Positions 26,457-35,137 of a DNA stretch of 64,000 bases are shown here, in pieces (position 1 is the stretch's first letter; each line of letters starts with the position of its first letter). Origin of the DNA: an uncultured Gemmiger sp. (lineage in GTDB: Bacteria > Bacillota > Clostridia > Oscillospirales > Ruminococcaceae); contig CANRCB010000008.1 in the NCBI GenBank assembly GCA_947629015.1, positions 1-64,000 on the forward strand. Reading direction: 5' to 3'. A model generated the notes under the pieces. It saw only the letters and a list, made by a program, of their open reading frames with translations, was not told the DNA's origin and did no database searches. The translations under genes and the position numbers were made by a program.

Positions 26457-28529
26457 ATGGAGTTTTTGCAGCAGCTGGCCGAGCCCGGCCGCGAATACAC
26501 GCCCTTCCCGTTCTGGTTTTTGAACGGGGACCTTACCGCCGGCGAACTGCGCCGCCAGCTGGCGGATCTCTGCGCGCACGGCGTGTACGGGGTGGTACTG
26601 CACCCGCGCATGGGGCTGGCGAAACGCATCGGGTACCTGACGCCGCGGTTTTTCCGCTATATACGCGCCGCGGTCGAGGCGGCGGCCGCGCTGGGGATGC
26701 GCGTGGTGCTGTATGACGAGGGGATGTACCCCTCCGGCTCGGCCTGCGGGCAGGTGGTAAAGGGCCACCCGGAGCTGGCCAGCGTCGGGCTGGCGCTGGT
26801 GCAAACGCCCCGCCCCGGCGATACGGTGCTGGCGCATACCGCGGAAGGGGTGCTGGTCACGCGCGCGAGCGGCGGCACCATCCGCGGCGTGCATTACGGC
26901 CAGGACGACGGCGAGCCGGGCGCGCCTTTGAGCGCCGATATCCTGGCCCCCGCGGCGGTGGCGCGCTTCCTGGAGCTGACGCACGAGGCCTATTACCGGG
27001 CGCTCAAGCCGTGGTTCGGCACGGTGGTCATCGGCTTTTTTACCGATGAGCCGTGCATCCTTGGCCGCAACGTGCAGGGCCTTCAGCCGTGGACGCACGG
27101 CTTTGAGGCGGAGTTCACCGCCGCGGGCGGCCGCCTGGCGGGCCTGACGGCGCTTTTTGCCGGCACCGAAAACGCCGACACCCGCCTGTACCGCGCGCTG
27201 CTGCGCCGGCGCACGGGCGAGGTGTACTACAAAGCCCTCTCGGACTGGTGCGCCGCGCACGGCGTGGCGCTGATGGGCCACCCCGAGCACAGCGGCGACA
27301 TCGAATTCGAGCGCTATTTCCACATCCCCGGGCAGGACCTTGTCTACCGGCAGGTCGCGCCGGAGAAGGGCAGCCTGCGCGGGGCGGACAGCGTGCAGGC
27401 CAAATGCGCCGCCGATGCCGCGCTGCTGGCGGGGCGGCGCCGCAATTCCAGCGAGTGTTTCGGCGCCTGCAACCGGGACGGCAATGACTGGCACTTTACC
27501 GGCGGCGACATGAAATGGATGCTGGACTGGCTGGCGGTGCGCGGGGTCAACCTGTTCATCCCGCACGCCTTCTACTACAGCATCGCCGGCGCGCGCAAGC
27601 ATGAGCGCGCGCCCGACGTGGGCCCGCACAGCCTTTGGTGGGCGCAGTACCGGCAATGGGCGCTGTATATGCGGCGCCTCTCCTGGCTGATGACCGACGC
27701 CGAACCGTATGCCGAGGCCGCCGTTCTCTGCTGCGGCCATGACCTCCTGCCCGACACCGTGGCCCCGCTGTTTGAGCGGCAGATCGGCTTTTGCTACCTG
27801 CCGCAAAGCGTCTGGCCCGCCTGCCGGGAGGAAGACGGCGCCTTGGTCTGCGGCGGCCGGCGGTACACGGCGGTGCTGGGCGAGGCGGGTGCCTTCCCCA
27901 CCGTGCCGCGCACGCCGGGCCCCGCCGCGGCGGCCTGCCGCTGCACGCCGCCGCAGCCGATGCTGCGCGCCGCCCGCTTTACCAAGCAGGGCCGCCAATG
28001 CTGGCTGCTGGTCAACGAGGGCGAGGCCCCATTGCACTGCGCGCTGGCGCTGCCCGGCGCGCCGGCCGCCGCAGCGTATGACCTGTGGGGCGGGCGGGCG
28101 TACCGCTGGCAGGGCCCGTTGGCGCTGCCGCGCCGCGGCAGCCTTTTGCTGTTTGCCTGCACGGACGCGGAATGGGCCGCCCTTCCCGCACCGCCGGCCG
28201 GCCGCGTGCTGCCGGTGCCGGATTTCCGTTTGGAGGCGCAGGACCCGCGCCGGGTGCAGCGCGTCTACCGCGCCGTGCTCACGCTGGGCGCGGCGGAGCT
28301 GGACGCGCCGAACCTCTGGCTGGAGCTGGACGCCGAGGAGATGGCGCAGCTCACCGTCAACGGTGCGGACGCGGGCACGGCGTTCTGGCCGCCGCAGCGG
28401 TTCGAGATACGCCGCCTGCTGCGCGCGGGGCAAAACGAGCTGCGCCTGACGGTGACCGGCAGCCTGGCCAACCGCTACGGCACAAAGCCGGTGTGGTACG
28501 GCCTGCGCGGCGCGGATACTATGCAGTAA
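26457..28529 (+). CDS. GH106-like glycosidase, probable alpha-L-rhamnosidase
   Basis: The 690-residue protein starts with the pattern of GH106-related intracellular enzymes (PFWFLNGDLTAGELRRQL, then VVLYDEGMYPSGSA). A catalytic-barrel region runs to about residue 450. It ends with a GH2-like beta-sandwich (LWLELDAEEMAQLTVNG). There is no signal peptide. ACGGAGG precedes the ATG. In this neighbourhood it would release rhamnose from rhamnogalacturonan oligosaccharides. Assignment to GH106 is by motif memory; a related uncharacterised family is possible. Confidence 0.7.
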   Translation: MEFLQQLAEPGREYTPFPFWFLNGDLTAGELRRQLADLCAHGVYGVVLHPRMGLAKRIGYLTPRFFRYIRAAVEAAAALGMRVVLYDEGMYPSGSACGQVVKGHPELASVGLALVQTPRPGDTVLAHTAEGVLVTRASGGTIRGVHYGQDDGEPGAPLSADILAPAAVARFLELTHEAYYRALKPWFGTVVIGFFTDEPCILGRNVQGLQPWTHGFEAEFTAAGGRLAGLTALFAGTENADTRLYRALLRRRTGEVYYKALSDWCAAHGVALMGHPEHSGDIEFERYFHIPGQDLVYRQVAPEKGSLRGADSVQAKCAADAALLAGRRRNSSECFGACNRDGNDWHFTGGDMKWMLDWLAVRGVNLFIPHAFYYSIAGARKHERAPDVGPHSLWWAQYRQWALYMRRLSWLMTDAEPYAEAAVLCCGHDLLPDTVAPLFERQIGFCYLPQSVWPACREEDGALVCGGRRYTAVLGEAGAFPTVPRTPGPAAAACRCTPPQPMLRAARFTKQGRQCWLLVNEGEAPLHCALALPGAPAAAAYDLWGGRAYRWQGPLALPRRGSLLLFACTDAEWAALPAPPAGRVLPVPDFRLEAQDPRRVQRVYRAVLTLGAAELDAPNLWLELDAEEMAQLTVNGADAGTAFWPPQRFEIRRLLRAGQNELRLTVTGSLANRYGTKPVWYGLRGADTMQ

Positions 28530-28535
28530 AAGGCG

Positions 28536-28580
28536 CGCCCCCGCGGCCGCCGGGGATACCGGCCGCCGCGGGGGCGTTTT
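28536..28580. terminator. Terminator between convergent GH106-like and AraC genes
   Basis: An 18-bp stem with one mismatch (28536-28553 with 28559-28576) is followed by TTTT on the plus strand. Confidence 0.8.
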
Positions 28581-28591
28581 GCCGCGGCCGG

Positions 28592-29536
28592 TCAGCCCGG
28601 TTCGCGGATATGCTGCTCGGCGCGGGTCCAGCCGGGCTTGTGCTGCAAAAGGTAGGGCCGCTCGGCGTTGATGCTGTGGCGGTAGGCGGTGGGGGAGATG
28701 TGCATGACCTCGGCAAAATGGCGGTTGAAGCTGGACAGCGAGCGGAAGCCCACCGCCTCGCCCACGCCCAGGACCGAAAGGTCCGTCATCTGCAAAAGGT
28801 TGCACGCGCGCATCACCCGCGTGCGGTTGAGGTATTCCAGCGGCCCGGTGCCCACCGTCTCGTTGAACACGCGGCGGAAATACGAGGGGCTCATCCGGCA
28901 CAGGCGAGCGAGGTCCTCAATGGAAAAATTTTCCATAAAATGGCTGGCGATGTATTGCAGCGCCGGCGCCACCAGGAAGGGCTTGCCGTCGCCGCGGTAA
29001 TCGCTCTCGGAGGAGGCGCGCGCCAGCTTGCACAGCAGCGCGTTGAGCAGGCTGCGCACATAAAATTTGTAGTTGTCGGGCTTTTCGGTCATCTCGCGCA
29101 CGATGTCCTCGACCAGCAGCGCCACCAGCGGATCCTGCGCGGGGTGCACGATCTTGCGCGAATCGTACAAAAACCCCTTGCACAGCCCGGCGGGGGTCTG
29201 CTCGGCCGCGGTGGTGAGCGGGTCGGACAGGGGGCTGACGTCGAAAAAGATATAGCTCCACCGGCTGATATCCCCCGGCTGGGACCAGGTGGTGTGCGGC
29301 GTGCCGCTGGAGATCACCGTCACGTCCCCGGCATGGATGGGCACCTCGGCGTCCTTGAAGGCGAGCACGGCGCTGCCGCTGTGGCACAGCCCGATCTCGA
29401 GATGGTTGTGGAAGTGCATCACGCCGGAGGGCACCTCGGAAAGGTGCCACTTGTCCCCCGTCAGCACCATGACAGGGAACTCCGGCGGCAGGGCGTAGTC
29501 GCGGCATTCCAGCGTTTCGCGCGGGCGGCGTGACAT
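28592..29536 (-). CDS. AraC-family regulator with cupin sensor (paralogue of 16224)
   Basis: The 314-residue protein is strikingly similar to the 16224 product in both halves (LECRDY, HFHNHLEIGLCHSGS, SSGTPHTTW; HTH IEDLARLCRMSPSYFRRVF and AVGFRSLSSFNRHF). The ATG at 29536 follows AAGGGGGGAC; an earlier in-frame ATG adds a low-complexity lead. A minus-strand TATAAT lies at 29592-29587 with no -35. It is divergent from the GH112 operon and probably activates it. Confidence 0.9.
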   Translation of the reverse strand: MSRRPRETLECRDYALPPEFPVMVLTGDKWHLSEVPSGVMHFHNHLEIGLCHSGSAVLAFKDAEVPIHAGDVTVISSGTPHTTWSQPGDISRWSYIFFDVSPLSDPLTTAAEQTPAGLCKGFLYDSRKIVHPAQDPLVALLVEDIVREMTEKPDNYKFYVRSLLNALLCKLARASSESDYRGDGKPFLVAPALQYIASHFMENFSIEDLARLCRMSPSYFRRVFNETVGTGPLEYLNRTRVMRACNLLQMTDLSVLGVGEAVGFRSLSSFNRHFAEVMHISPTAYRHSINAERPYLLQHKPGWTRAEQHIREPG

Positions 29537-29798
29537 CCGGCGTCCCCCCTTTTTTTCTCCCATGCCCGGTCGGCTTTCCAAGTGGTATTATACCGTCCCC
29601 GGCGGCAAGATACTCCCCAGAAAAGCGGCAAAACCGGGCAAAAACGATTTTATTGCAGGCTTTCGCCCAAAACTGCGCTTCCCACAAAGGCATGGCGGCG
29701 CCGCCGGCTGTGAAAGGTCAACGAAAACTGTAAACATCGGCGCGGGATTCCGGGCGGAACCGCAAAAAATAAAGGCGCGTTTTTTCCCGCAAAAAGAG

Positions 29799-29866
29799 AT
29801 AAAAAGCGAAACTGCACAATATGGGCGGGAAAATGATGAGAAAAACCGCGGGGGAGGGTGTACAAT
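29799..29866 (+). promoter_or_regulatory. AraC-type activated promoter of the GH112 operon
   Basis: GCGAAACTG begins at 29806 and GGGAAAATG at 29827, a 21-base direct repeat of the kind AraC proteins bind. TACAAT follows at 29861-29866 without a -35 box. The upstream element aligns with those at 17428 and 36145. The rest of the 29537-29959 gap is A-rich and shows no gene. Confidence 0.72.
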
Positions 29867-29959
29867 AAAATGGGTCGTACCAAACCGCACGCCCGCGCGG
29901 GCGTGCGCAAAGCATACAGGGGCGGCGCCGCCGCCGATACGCCGAAAGGGGAGCACAAC

Positions 29960-32131
29960 ATGGATACGCAGGAAAAACGCACGGGCGGGTTCACCCTGCC
30001 GGGGGAGGCCGGGCACGAGGAGCTGACGCTGCGCCTGGCCAAAACGTGGGGGGCGGACGTCATCCGTGACAGTGACGGCACCGAGCTTTCGCCCGAGATC
30101 GTGCAGGCGGGGTACGATATCTATTCCACCATCTGCATCATCCGCGGCCACAACGAGTTTGCGCGCCGGCACCCGGAGTGTTTGCAGCAGACCTTCCTGT
30201 GCACGCAGCCGGCGGTGGCCACGGGCGGGGCGCTGGTGCTGGATCCCATGGCCGGCTTCTTTGCCGAGCAGTTCCGCCCCAATGACAGCGCCGAGGCGCT
30301 GCCCTATTGGCAGGTGTGGGACCGCACGGCCGGCGTGCTGCTGCCCGCCGATGCCTGGCACTATGCCGGCGGCAAAGTCACCGTACCGGCGCCGGAACCC
30401 TTCCATGCCTACACCGTCAGCTTCCTGGCCTGGCGCCTGTGGGAAGAGATCTCGATGTACAACCACGTCACCAACGGCTGGCAGAAGGAACACCTCATAC
30501 CCATCGACCCGCGCCTGCCCGCCGCGCAGGAATACCTGTACGCCTGGCTGGAGGACTGGTGCAAGACCCACCCCAACACCAACGTCGTGCGGTTCACGAG
30601 TATGTTCTACAACTTTGTGTGGATCTGGGGCGCGAGCGAGCGCGACCGCACCCTCTTCACCGACTGGGGCAGCTACGATTTCACCGTCAGCACCAGGGCC
30701 CTTGCGGATTTCGCGGCGGAATACGGCTACGCCCTCACGGCGGAGGATTTCATCAACCGGGGCGATCTGCACGTCACCCATATGCCGCCCACCGCCCGCC
30801 AGCGCGATTACATGGCCTTCACCCAGAGGTTCGTCGCCGGTTTCGGCCGTAAGCTGGTCAGCCTTGTGCAGAGCTACGGCAAAAAAGCCTATGTGTTCTA
30901 CGATGACAGCTGGGTCGGCGTGGAGCCGTACGGCCCGTGCTTCCCGCAGTTCGGGTTCGACGGCATCATCAAATGCGTGTTCTCCGGCTACGAGGCGCGG
31001 CTGTGCGCCGGCGTGCCGGCCCAAACGCATGAGCTGCGCCTGCACCCCTACCTGTTCCCGGTGGGGCTGGGCGGCGCGCCCACCTTTGCCCCCGGCGGCG
31101 ACCCCACGCGGGACGCGCGCCAGTACTGGGGCCGCGTGCGCCGTGCGCTGCTGCGCGACAAGATCGACCGCATCGGGCTGGGCGGTTACCTGCACCTCGT
31201 CGAGGATTATCCGGATTTTGTGCAGTATATCGCCGATGTGGCCGATGAGTTCCGCACCATCCGCGCCCTGCACGAGGCGGGCGCCCCCGCCGCCCTGCCC
31301 TTGACGGTGGCGGTGCTGCACGTCTGGGGCGCGCTGCGGCCGTGGACGCTCTCCGGCCATTTCCACGAGACGTATATGCACGACCTCATCCATGTCAACG
31401 AGGCTTTGTCCGGGCTGCCGGTCAACGTCAAATTCATCAGCTTTGAGGACCTGCAAACGGACGCCGCCGGTACGCTTTCGGGCGTCGATGTCGTCATCAA
31501 CGCCGGGCGCGCCGGCTCGGCGTGGAGCGGCGGCGCCGTCTGGATCGACCCCGCGCTCGTCGCCGCGCTGCAAAAGTGGGTGTATGAGGGCGGCGTGTTC
31601 CTCGGCGTCGGCGAGCCGAGCGCCGCGCCCGGCGGCGGGGGCTTTTTCCGCATGGCGCAGGTGCTGGGCATCGACCGTGACACCGGCGCGCGGGTGTGCC
31701 ACGGGCGCTGGCAGTTCACGGTGGAGCCGGTGCCCGGCGTGCTGCCGGCGGGCTGCGGCGTGAAGGGGCTGGACGGTTTGTACCTGACCGACGGCACCGC
31801 CCGCGTGCTGGCCGCCGACGCGGCCACCGGCCTGCCCACCGTGACGGCGCACAAATTCGGCAGCGGGTGCGGCGTGTACCTGAGCAGCTTCCAGTACAGC
31901 GACGCGAACACCCGTATGCTGCTGGACCTGCTGCTGTGGGCAAGCGGCAAGGGCCTTGCCCAGCCGTGGCTGAGCGATACCCCCGGCGTGGAATGCGCAT
32001 GGTACCCGGCCAGCCGGCAGCTCATCGTCATCAACGACACCGACGCCGAACAGGCGGCAAACATCGCCGCCGAGGGCGGCCCGCTCTCCGTCGTGCTGCC
32101 GCCGTACGGCAGCCGCGTCCTGGCTTTGTAA
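29960..32131 (+). CDS. GH112 phosphorylase, probably D-galactosyl-1,4-L-rhamnose phosphorylase
   Basis: The 723-residue protein has the length and conserved blocks of GH112 (RLAKTWGADVIRDSDGTELS, GHNEFARRHP, FYDDSWVGVEPYG with Asp315/316 near the expected general acid). The family phosphorolyses beta-galactosides to galactose 1-phosphate. Members act on galacto- or lacto-N-biose or on galactosyl-rhamnose. Co-location with rhamnose mutarotase and rhamnogalacturonan enzymes favours galactosyl-rhamnose, the RG-I side-branch unit. The ATG follows AAAGGGGAG. It leads an operon with a small Cys-rich protein, RhaM and a TIM-barrel isomerase. Confidence 0.88.
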   Translation: MDTQEKRTGGFTLPGEAGHEELTLRLAKTWGADVIRDSDGTELSPEIVQAGYDIYSTICIIRGHNEFARRHPECLQQTFLCTQPAVATGGALVLDPMAGFFAEQFRPNDSAEALPYWQVWDRTAGVLLPADAWHYAGGKVTVPAPEPFHAYTVSFLAWRLWEEISMYNHVTNGWQKEHLIPIDPRLPAAQEYLYAWLEDWCKTHPNTNVVRFTSMFYNFVWIWGASERDRTLFTDWGSYDFTVSTRALADFAAEYGYALTAEDFINRGDLHVTHMPPTARQRDYMAFTQRFVAGFGRKLVSLVQSYGKKAYVFYDDSWVGVEPYGPCFPQFGFDGIIKCVFSGYEARLCAGVPAQTHELRLHPYLFPVGLGGAPTFAPGGDPTRDARQYWGRVRRALLRDKIDRIGLGGYLHLVEDYPDFVQYIADVADEFRTIRALHEAGAPAALPLTVAVLHVWGALRPWTLSGHFHETYMHDLIHVNEALSGLPVNVKFISFEDLQTDAAGTLSGVDVVINAGRAGSAWSGGAVWIDPALVAALQKWVYEGGVFLGVGEPSAAPGGGGFFRMAQVLGIDRDTGARVCHGRWQFTVEPVPGVLPAGCGVKGLDGLYLTDGTARVLAADAATGLPTVTAHKFGSGCGVYLSSFQYSDANTRMLLDLLLWASGKGLAQPWLSDTPGVECAWYPASRQLIVINDTDAEQAANIAAEGGPLSVVLPPYGSRVLAL

Positions 32132-32132
32132 G

Positions 32133-32411
32133 GTGGCGCCGGTGGAGGCGGCCCCCGGCACCGGGGTGCGGCGCTGCAAGCGCTGCCTGCTGCGCGAGAT
32201 GCAGGATGAAAACAGCTACTACCAGAGCGTCGTGCGCTACCGCGCGGCGCTGCCGGGCAAAAAGCGTGCCCCGGACGATGTGTACGAACAGCGCCTCGCG
32301 GCCTGCAAGGGCTGCGCCGCGCTGCAAAACGGCACCTGTATGCAGTGCGGCTGCTATGTCGAGATGCGCGCGGCGCGCGCCGATATGCACTGCCCGCTGG
32401 CACACTGGTGA
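32133..32411 (+). CDS. Small cysteine-rich protein (DUF6171-like)
   Basis: The 92-residue product contains CxxC pairs (CKRC, CKGC) and CMQCGC plus a final Cys, a pattern that suggests a zinc ribbon. It resembles the DUF6171 family of Firmicutes, whose function is unknown. The GTG start is two bases after the GH112 stop; a GTG at 32142 with AGGTGG upstream is equally possible. Its place inside a sugar operon is curious. Confidence 0.68.
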   Translation: MAPVEAAPGTGVRRCKRCLLREMQDENSYYQSVVRYRAALPGKKRAPDDVYEQRLAACKGCAALQNGTCMQCGCYVEMRAARADMHCPLAHW

Positions 32412-32431
32412 AGGATAAGGGAGGTTTTTGT

Positions 32432-32749
32432 ATGGAACGTATGGCATGGCGCGGGCGCATCAAACCCGGCTGCAAGGCGGAGTATATCCGCCGCCACAAC
32501 GAGATCTGGCCCGAGATGAAGGCCCTGCTCAAGAGCGCCGGCATCTGCAACTACACCATCTTCGCCGACGGCGAGGAGCTGTTCGGCTACTATGAGTGCG
32601 AGAAGGGCATCGCCTTTGCCGAGCGCACCCAGGCCGAAAGCCCCATCGTCGACCGCTGGAACGAGTATATGGCCGACATCCTGGAGCTCGTCATGGATCC
32701 CGTGACCGGCGCCCAGCCCAAGCTGGAGCCGGTGTTCCGGCTGGACTGA
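32432..32749 (+). CDS. rhaM: L-rhamnose mutarotase
   Basis: The 105-residue protein matches RhaM in size and motifs (RIKPGCKAEYIRRHNEIWPEM with the conserved His, and ELFGYYECE). It interconverts the alpha and beta anomers of L-rhamnose so that released sugar can enter the isomerase pathway. GGGAGG precedes the ATG. It directly supports a rhamnose-containing substrate for this operon. No rhamnose isomerase, kinase or aldolase is in the window. Confidence 0.93.
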   Translation: MERMAWRGRIKPGCKAEYIRRHNEIWPEMKALLKSAGICNYTIFADGEELFGYYECEKGIAFAERTQAESPIVDRWNEYMADILELVMDPVTGAQPKLEPVFRLD

Positions 32750-32767
32750 GCCGGGCGGAGGTGCGCG

Positions 32768-33601
32768 ATGGCGACTTTTACCTTTGGCGTGCGCCTGCAT
32801 GACTATGGCCGCCACGCCCCGGAGGAGCTGTTCCGCCTTGTGAGGGCCGACGGCTGGACCTGCGGGCAGCTGGCCTTCCGCATGGCGGTGGACGGCGTGC
32901 GGGATTACCCCGACATCACGCCGGGCATCGTCCAAACCACCAAAGCCGCGCTGGAAAAGACCGGGCTGCGCGTGGCGGTGCTGGGCACCTATGTGGAGCT
33001 TGCCCTGGACGATGCGGCGGTGCGGGAGAAAAACGTGGCCACCTTTATCAGCCAGCTGCCGGTGTGCAAGGCGCTGGGCGCGGGCTGCGTCGGCACCGAG
33101 ACGACCAGCCTGGCCCTGCAGCCCCCTGGCACCACGCGGGAGCGCGGGCGCTACCTTTTGTGCCAAAGCCTTGCCAAGATCCTGCCCGAGGCCGAGCGCC
33201 TGGGCGTGAAGGTGGGCATCGAGCCGGTGAGCTGGCACAGCATGAACGACCCCGCCGCCACGCGGGAGGTGCTGGATACCATGCGCAGCCCGGCGCTGGG
33301 CGTCATCTTTGACGCCGGCAACCTGCTCACCGCCGACGCCGTGCCACGCCAGGCCGCCTTGTGGGACGCCGCGCGCGAGGCATTTGGCGGGCGCATCTTG
33401 GCCGTGCATTTCAAGGGCCAGCGCTTTGGCGCCGACGGCGCCCCCGTGCAGGGCCCGCTGGAAGGCTCCGTCATCGACTGGGACGGCGTTTTCGCCATGC
33501 TGCGCACGCTGCCGCAGGCGCTGCCCGTCCTGCGGGAGGAGGCCGTGCCCGCCAACGCCGCGGCCGACCTGGCCGCCATGCGCCGCTACAGCGGGCAGTG
33601 A
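32768..33601 (+). CDS. Sugar phosphate isomerase/epimerase family protein (xylose isomerase-like TIM barrel)
   Basis: The 277-residue protein has the AP-endonuclease-2/xylose-isomerase-like barrel with metal ligands visible in order: Glu in GIEPVSW, Asp in IFDAGN, His in AVHFKG and Glu in VLREE. GGAGG precedes the ATG and the gene is 18 bases from rhaM. Substrate unknown; an epimerase or isomerase step on rhamnose, galacturonate or a keto-acid product is reasonable by context only. Confidence 0.8.
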   Translation: MATFTFGVRLHDYGRHAPEELFRLVRADGWTCGQLAFRMAVDGVRDYPDITPGIVQTTKAALEKTGLRVAVLGTYVELALDDAAVREKNVATFISQLPVCKALGAGCVGTETTSLALQPPGTTRERGRYLLCQSLAKILPEAERLGVKVGIEPVSWHSMNDPAATREVLDTMRSPALGVIFDAGNLLTADAVPRQAALWDAAREAFGGRILAVHFKGQRFGADGAPVQGPLEGSVIDWDGVFAMLRTLPQALPVLREEAVPANAAADLAAMRRYSGQ

Positions 33602-33646
33602 GGGCGCCGCGATGCCGCCGCCCCCGGCGGCGCGCACGAGGGGTAC

Positions 33647-33945
33647 ATGAGCGCGGGGGCCCTGTATTACCGCTGCAAATTCGGCCTGCCGGATACCGCC
33701 GGCAGGCGTTTTTGGCTGGAGTTCGAGGGCGTGGCCGGCACCGCGCAGGTGTAGGTGAACGGGCATTGGCTCTGCGTCCACCGTGACTCCTACACCCCCA
33801 TCCTGGCCGAGGTCACGGCGCTGCTGCGCCCTGGCGAAAACGAGGTCATGCTGCACTGTGACGCCCGCGCTAAGCCGGGATTCCCGCTGGTATGTGGGGT
33901 GCGGGCTCTACCGCCCCGTCTTTTTGTGGGAGGGCGGCCCCGCCG
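33647..33945 (+). pseudogene. Decayed GH2 beta-galactosidase N-terminal fragment
   Basis: From an ATG at 33647 the reading gives MSAGALYYRCKFGLP, then FWLEFEGVAGTAQV, typical of the GH2 sugar-binding domain. It is interrupted by an in-frame TAG at 33752 where Tyr is expected (next residues VNGHW). Reading continues to LLRPGENEV and then shifts frame, with GLYRPVFLWEGG in another frame near 33910-33940. The remainder of the ~1000-residue enzyme is absent and R1 repeat sequence follows at once. It was probably the last gene of the GH112 operon. Confidence 0.82.
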
Positions 33946-33956
33946 CGCCCTCCTTG

Positions 33957-34037
33957 CCGCTGCAACAATGGTTTCCGGCGGGCTCAAGAGCCCGCCCTGC
34001 ACGCTTCCGTGAAGCAACGGCCGCTTTTTGACAGTTT
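33957..34037 (-). repeat. R1 dispersed repeat
   Basis: Contains CCGCTGCAACAATGG, the palindrome GGCGGGCTCAAGAGCCCGCC (33977-33996) and CGGCCGCTTTTTGACAGTTT. It matches copies at 41221, 50352 and, inverted, 13651. It abuts the terminator of the aldo-keto reductase gene. Confidence 0.85.
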
Positions 34038-34073
34038 CCGCCCGCCGGGCCGCGTCTGCGGCCCGGCGGGCGG
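34038..34073. terminator. Terminator hairpin after the aldo-keto reductase gene
   Basis: A perfect 16-bp stem (34038-34053 with 34058-34073, loop GTCT) lies 26 bases past the minus-strand stop. Confidence 0.7.
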
Positions 34074-34098
34074 TGTTTGGCGTTTAGGGGGCGGGGGC

Positions 34099-35094
34099 TC
34101 AGCCCGCGGCGCCCGCGGCGTCGATGGCGGCAAGCTCCTGCGCGGTGAAGGCGGTGTTCTGCACGGCCTTCAGGTTGTCGAGCAGCTGCTCCGGCCGCGA
34201 GGCTCCCACCAGCACGCTGGTCACGGCGCCGTCCCGCAGGATCCAGCTCAGGGCCATCTGGGCAAGGGTCTGGCCGCGCTGCGCCGCCAGGGCATTCAGG
34301 GCACGGATCTGGGCAAGGCGCTGCGGTGTCAGGGCGCCGGCGTTCAAAAAGCGGCCGTCCGTCTTCATGCGGCTGTCGGCCGGGATGCCGTCAAGGTAAC
34401 GGTCGGTCAAAAGGCTCTGCGCCAGCGGCGAGAAGGCGATAATGCCCTTGCCCAGCCGCACGGCGGTGCTCTTCAAACCGTTTTGCTCGATGGTGCGGTC
34501 AAAGATGGAATAGCGGTTCTGGTTGATGACGAAGGGCACCCCCAGCCGGCGCAGGATGGCCTCGGCCTGCTCCAGCTGGGGGCCGCTGTAGTTGGAAAGC
34601 CCCGCGTACAGCGCTTTGCCGCTGCGCACGGCGTCCGCCAGGGCGCCCATCGTCTCCTCCAGCGGGGTGTCCGGGTCGGGGCGGTGGTGGTAGAAGATGT
34701 CCACATAATCGACGCCCAGCCGCGCAAGGCTCTGGTCCAGGCTGGCCAGCAGGTATTTGCGGCCGCCCCCGTCGCCGCAGGGGCCGGGCCACATCCCGTA
34801 GCCGGCCTTGGTGCTGATGATAAGCTCGTCCCGGTAGGGGGCAAGGTCCAGCGCGAGGATGCGGCCAAAATTGCGCTCGGCGCTGCCGGGCGCGGGGCCG
34901 TAGTTGTTGGCAAGGTCAAAATGGATGATGCCGTGGTCAAAGGCCGTGCGGCAGATGCGGCGCATGGTGTCAAAATCACCGGTATCGCCGAAATTGTGCC
35001 ACAGCCCCAGCGACAAAGCGGGCAGCCTCAGCCCGCTCCGGCCGCAGCGCGGGTAGGGCATGGCGTCATAGCGGCCGTCGGCGGCAGAATACAT
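34099..35094 (-). CDS. Aldo-keto reductase (YghZ/L-glyceraldehyde-3-phosphate reductase-like)
   Basis: The 331-residue NAD(P)H-dependent reductase shows the AKR tetrad: Asp and Tyr in FDLANNYGP, Lys in STKAGY, His in YHHRPD. The ending GAVTSVLVGASRPEQL is the cofactor-binding signature. The closest recognised group is the AKR14/YghZ subfamily. The ATG at 35094 has GGAAGGGGG upstream. It lies 43 bases after the DUF624-like gene and is probably co-transcribed with it. It may handle L-lactaldehyde or other aldehydes from rhamnose breakdown; that is inference. Confidence 0.85.
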   Translation of the reverse strand: MYSAADGRYDAMPYPRCGRSGLRLPALSLGLWHNFGDTGDFDTMRRICRTAFDHGIIHFDLANNYGPAPGSAERNFGRILALDLAPYRDELIISTKAGYGMWPGPCGDGGGRKYLLASLDQSLARLGVDYVDIFYHHRPDPDTPLEETMGALADAVRSGKALYAGLSNYSGPQLEQAEAILRRLGVPFVINQNRYSIFDRTIEQNGLKSTAVRLGKGIIAFSPLAQSLLTDRYLDGIPADSRMKTDGRFLNAGALTPQRLAQIRALNALAAQRGQTLAQMALSWILRDGAVTSVLVGASRPEQLLDNLKAVQNTAFTAQELAAIDAAGAAG

Positions 35095-35137
35095 AATAAG
35101 GATCCCCCTTCCGTTTTTTCCAGGGCGGCGGCCCCGC

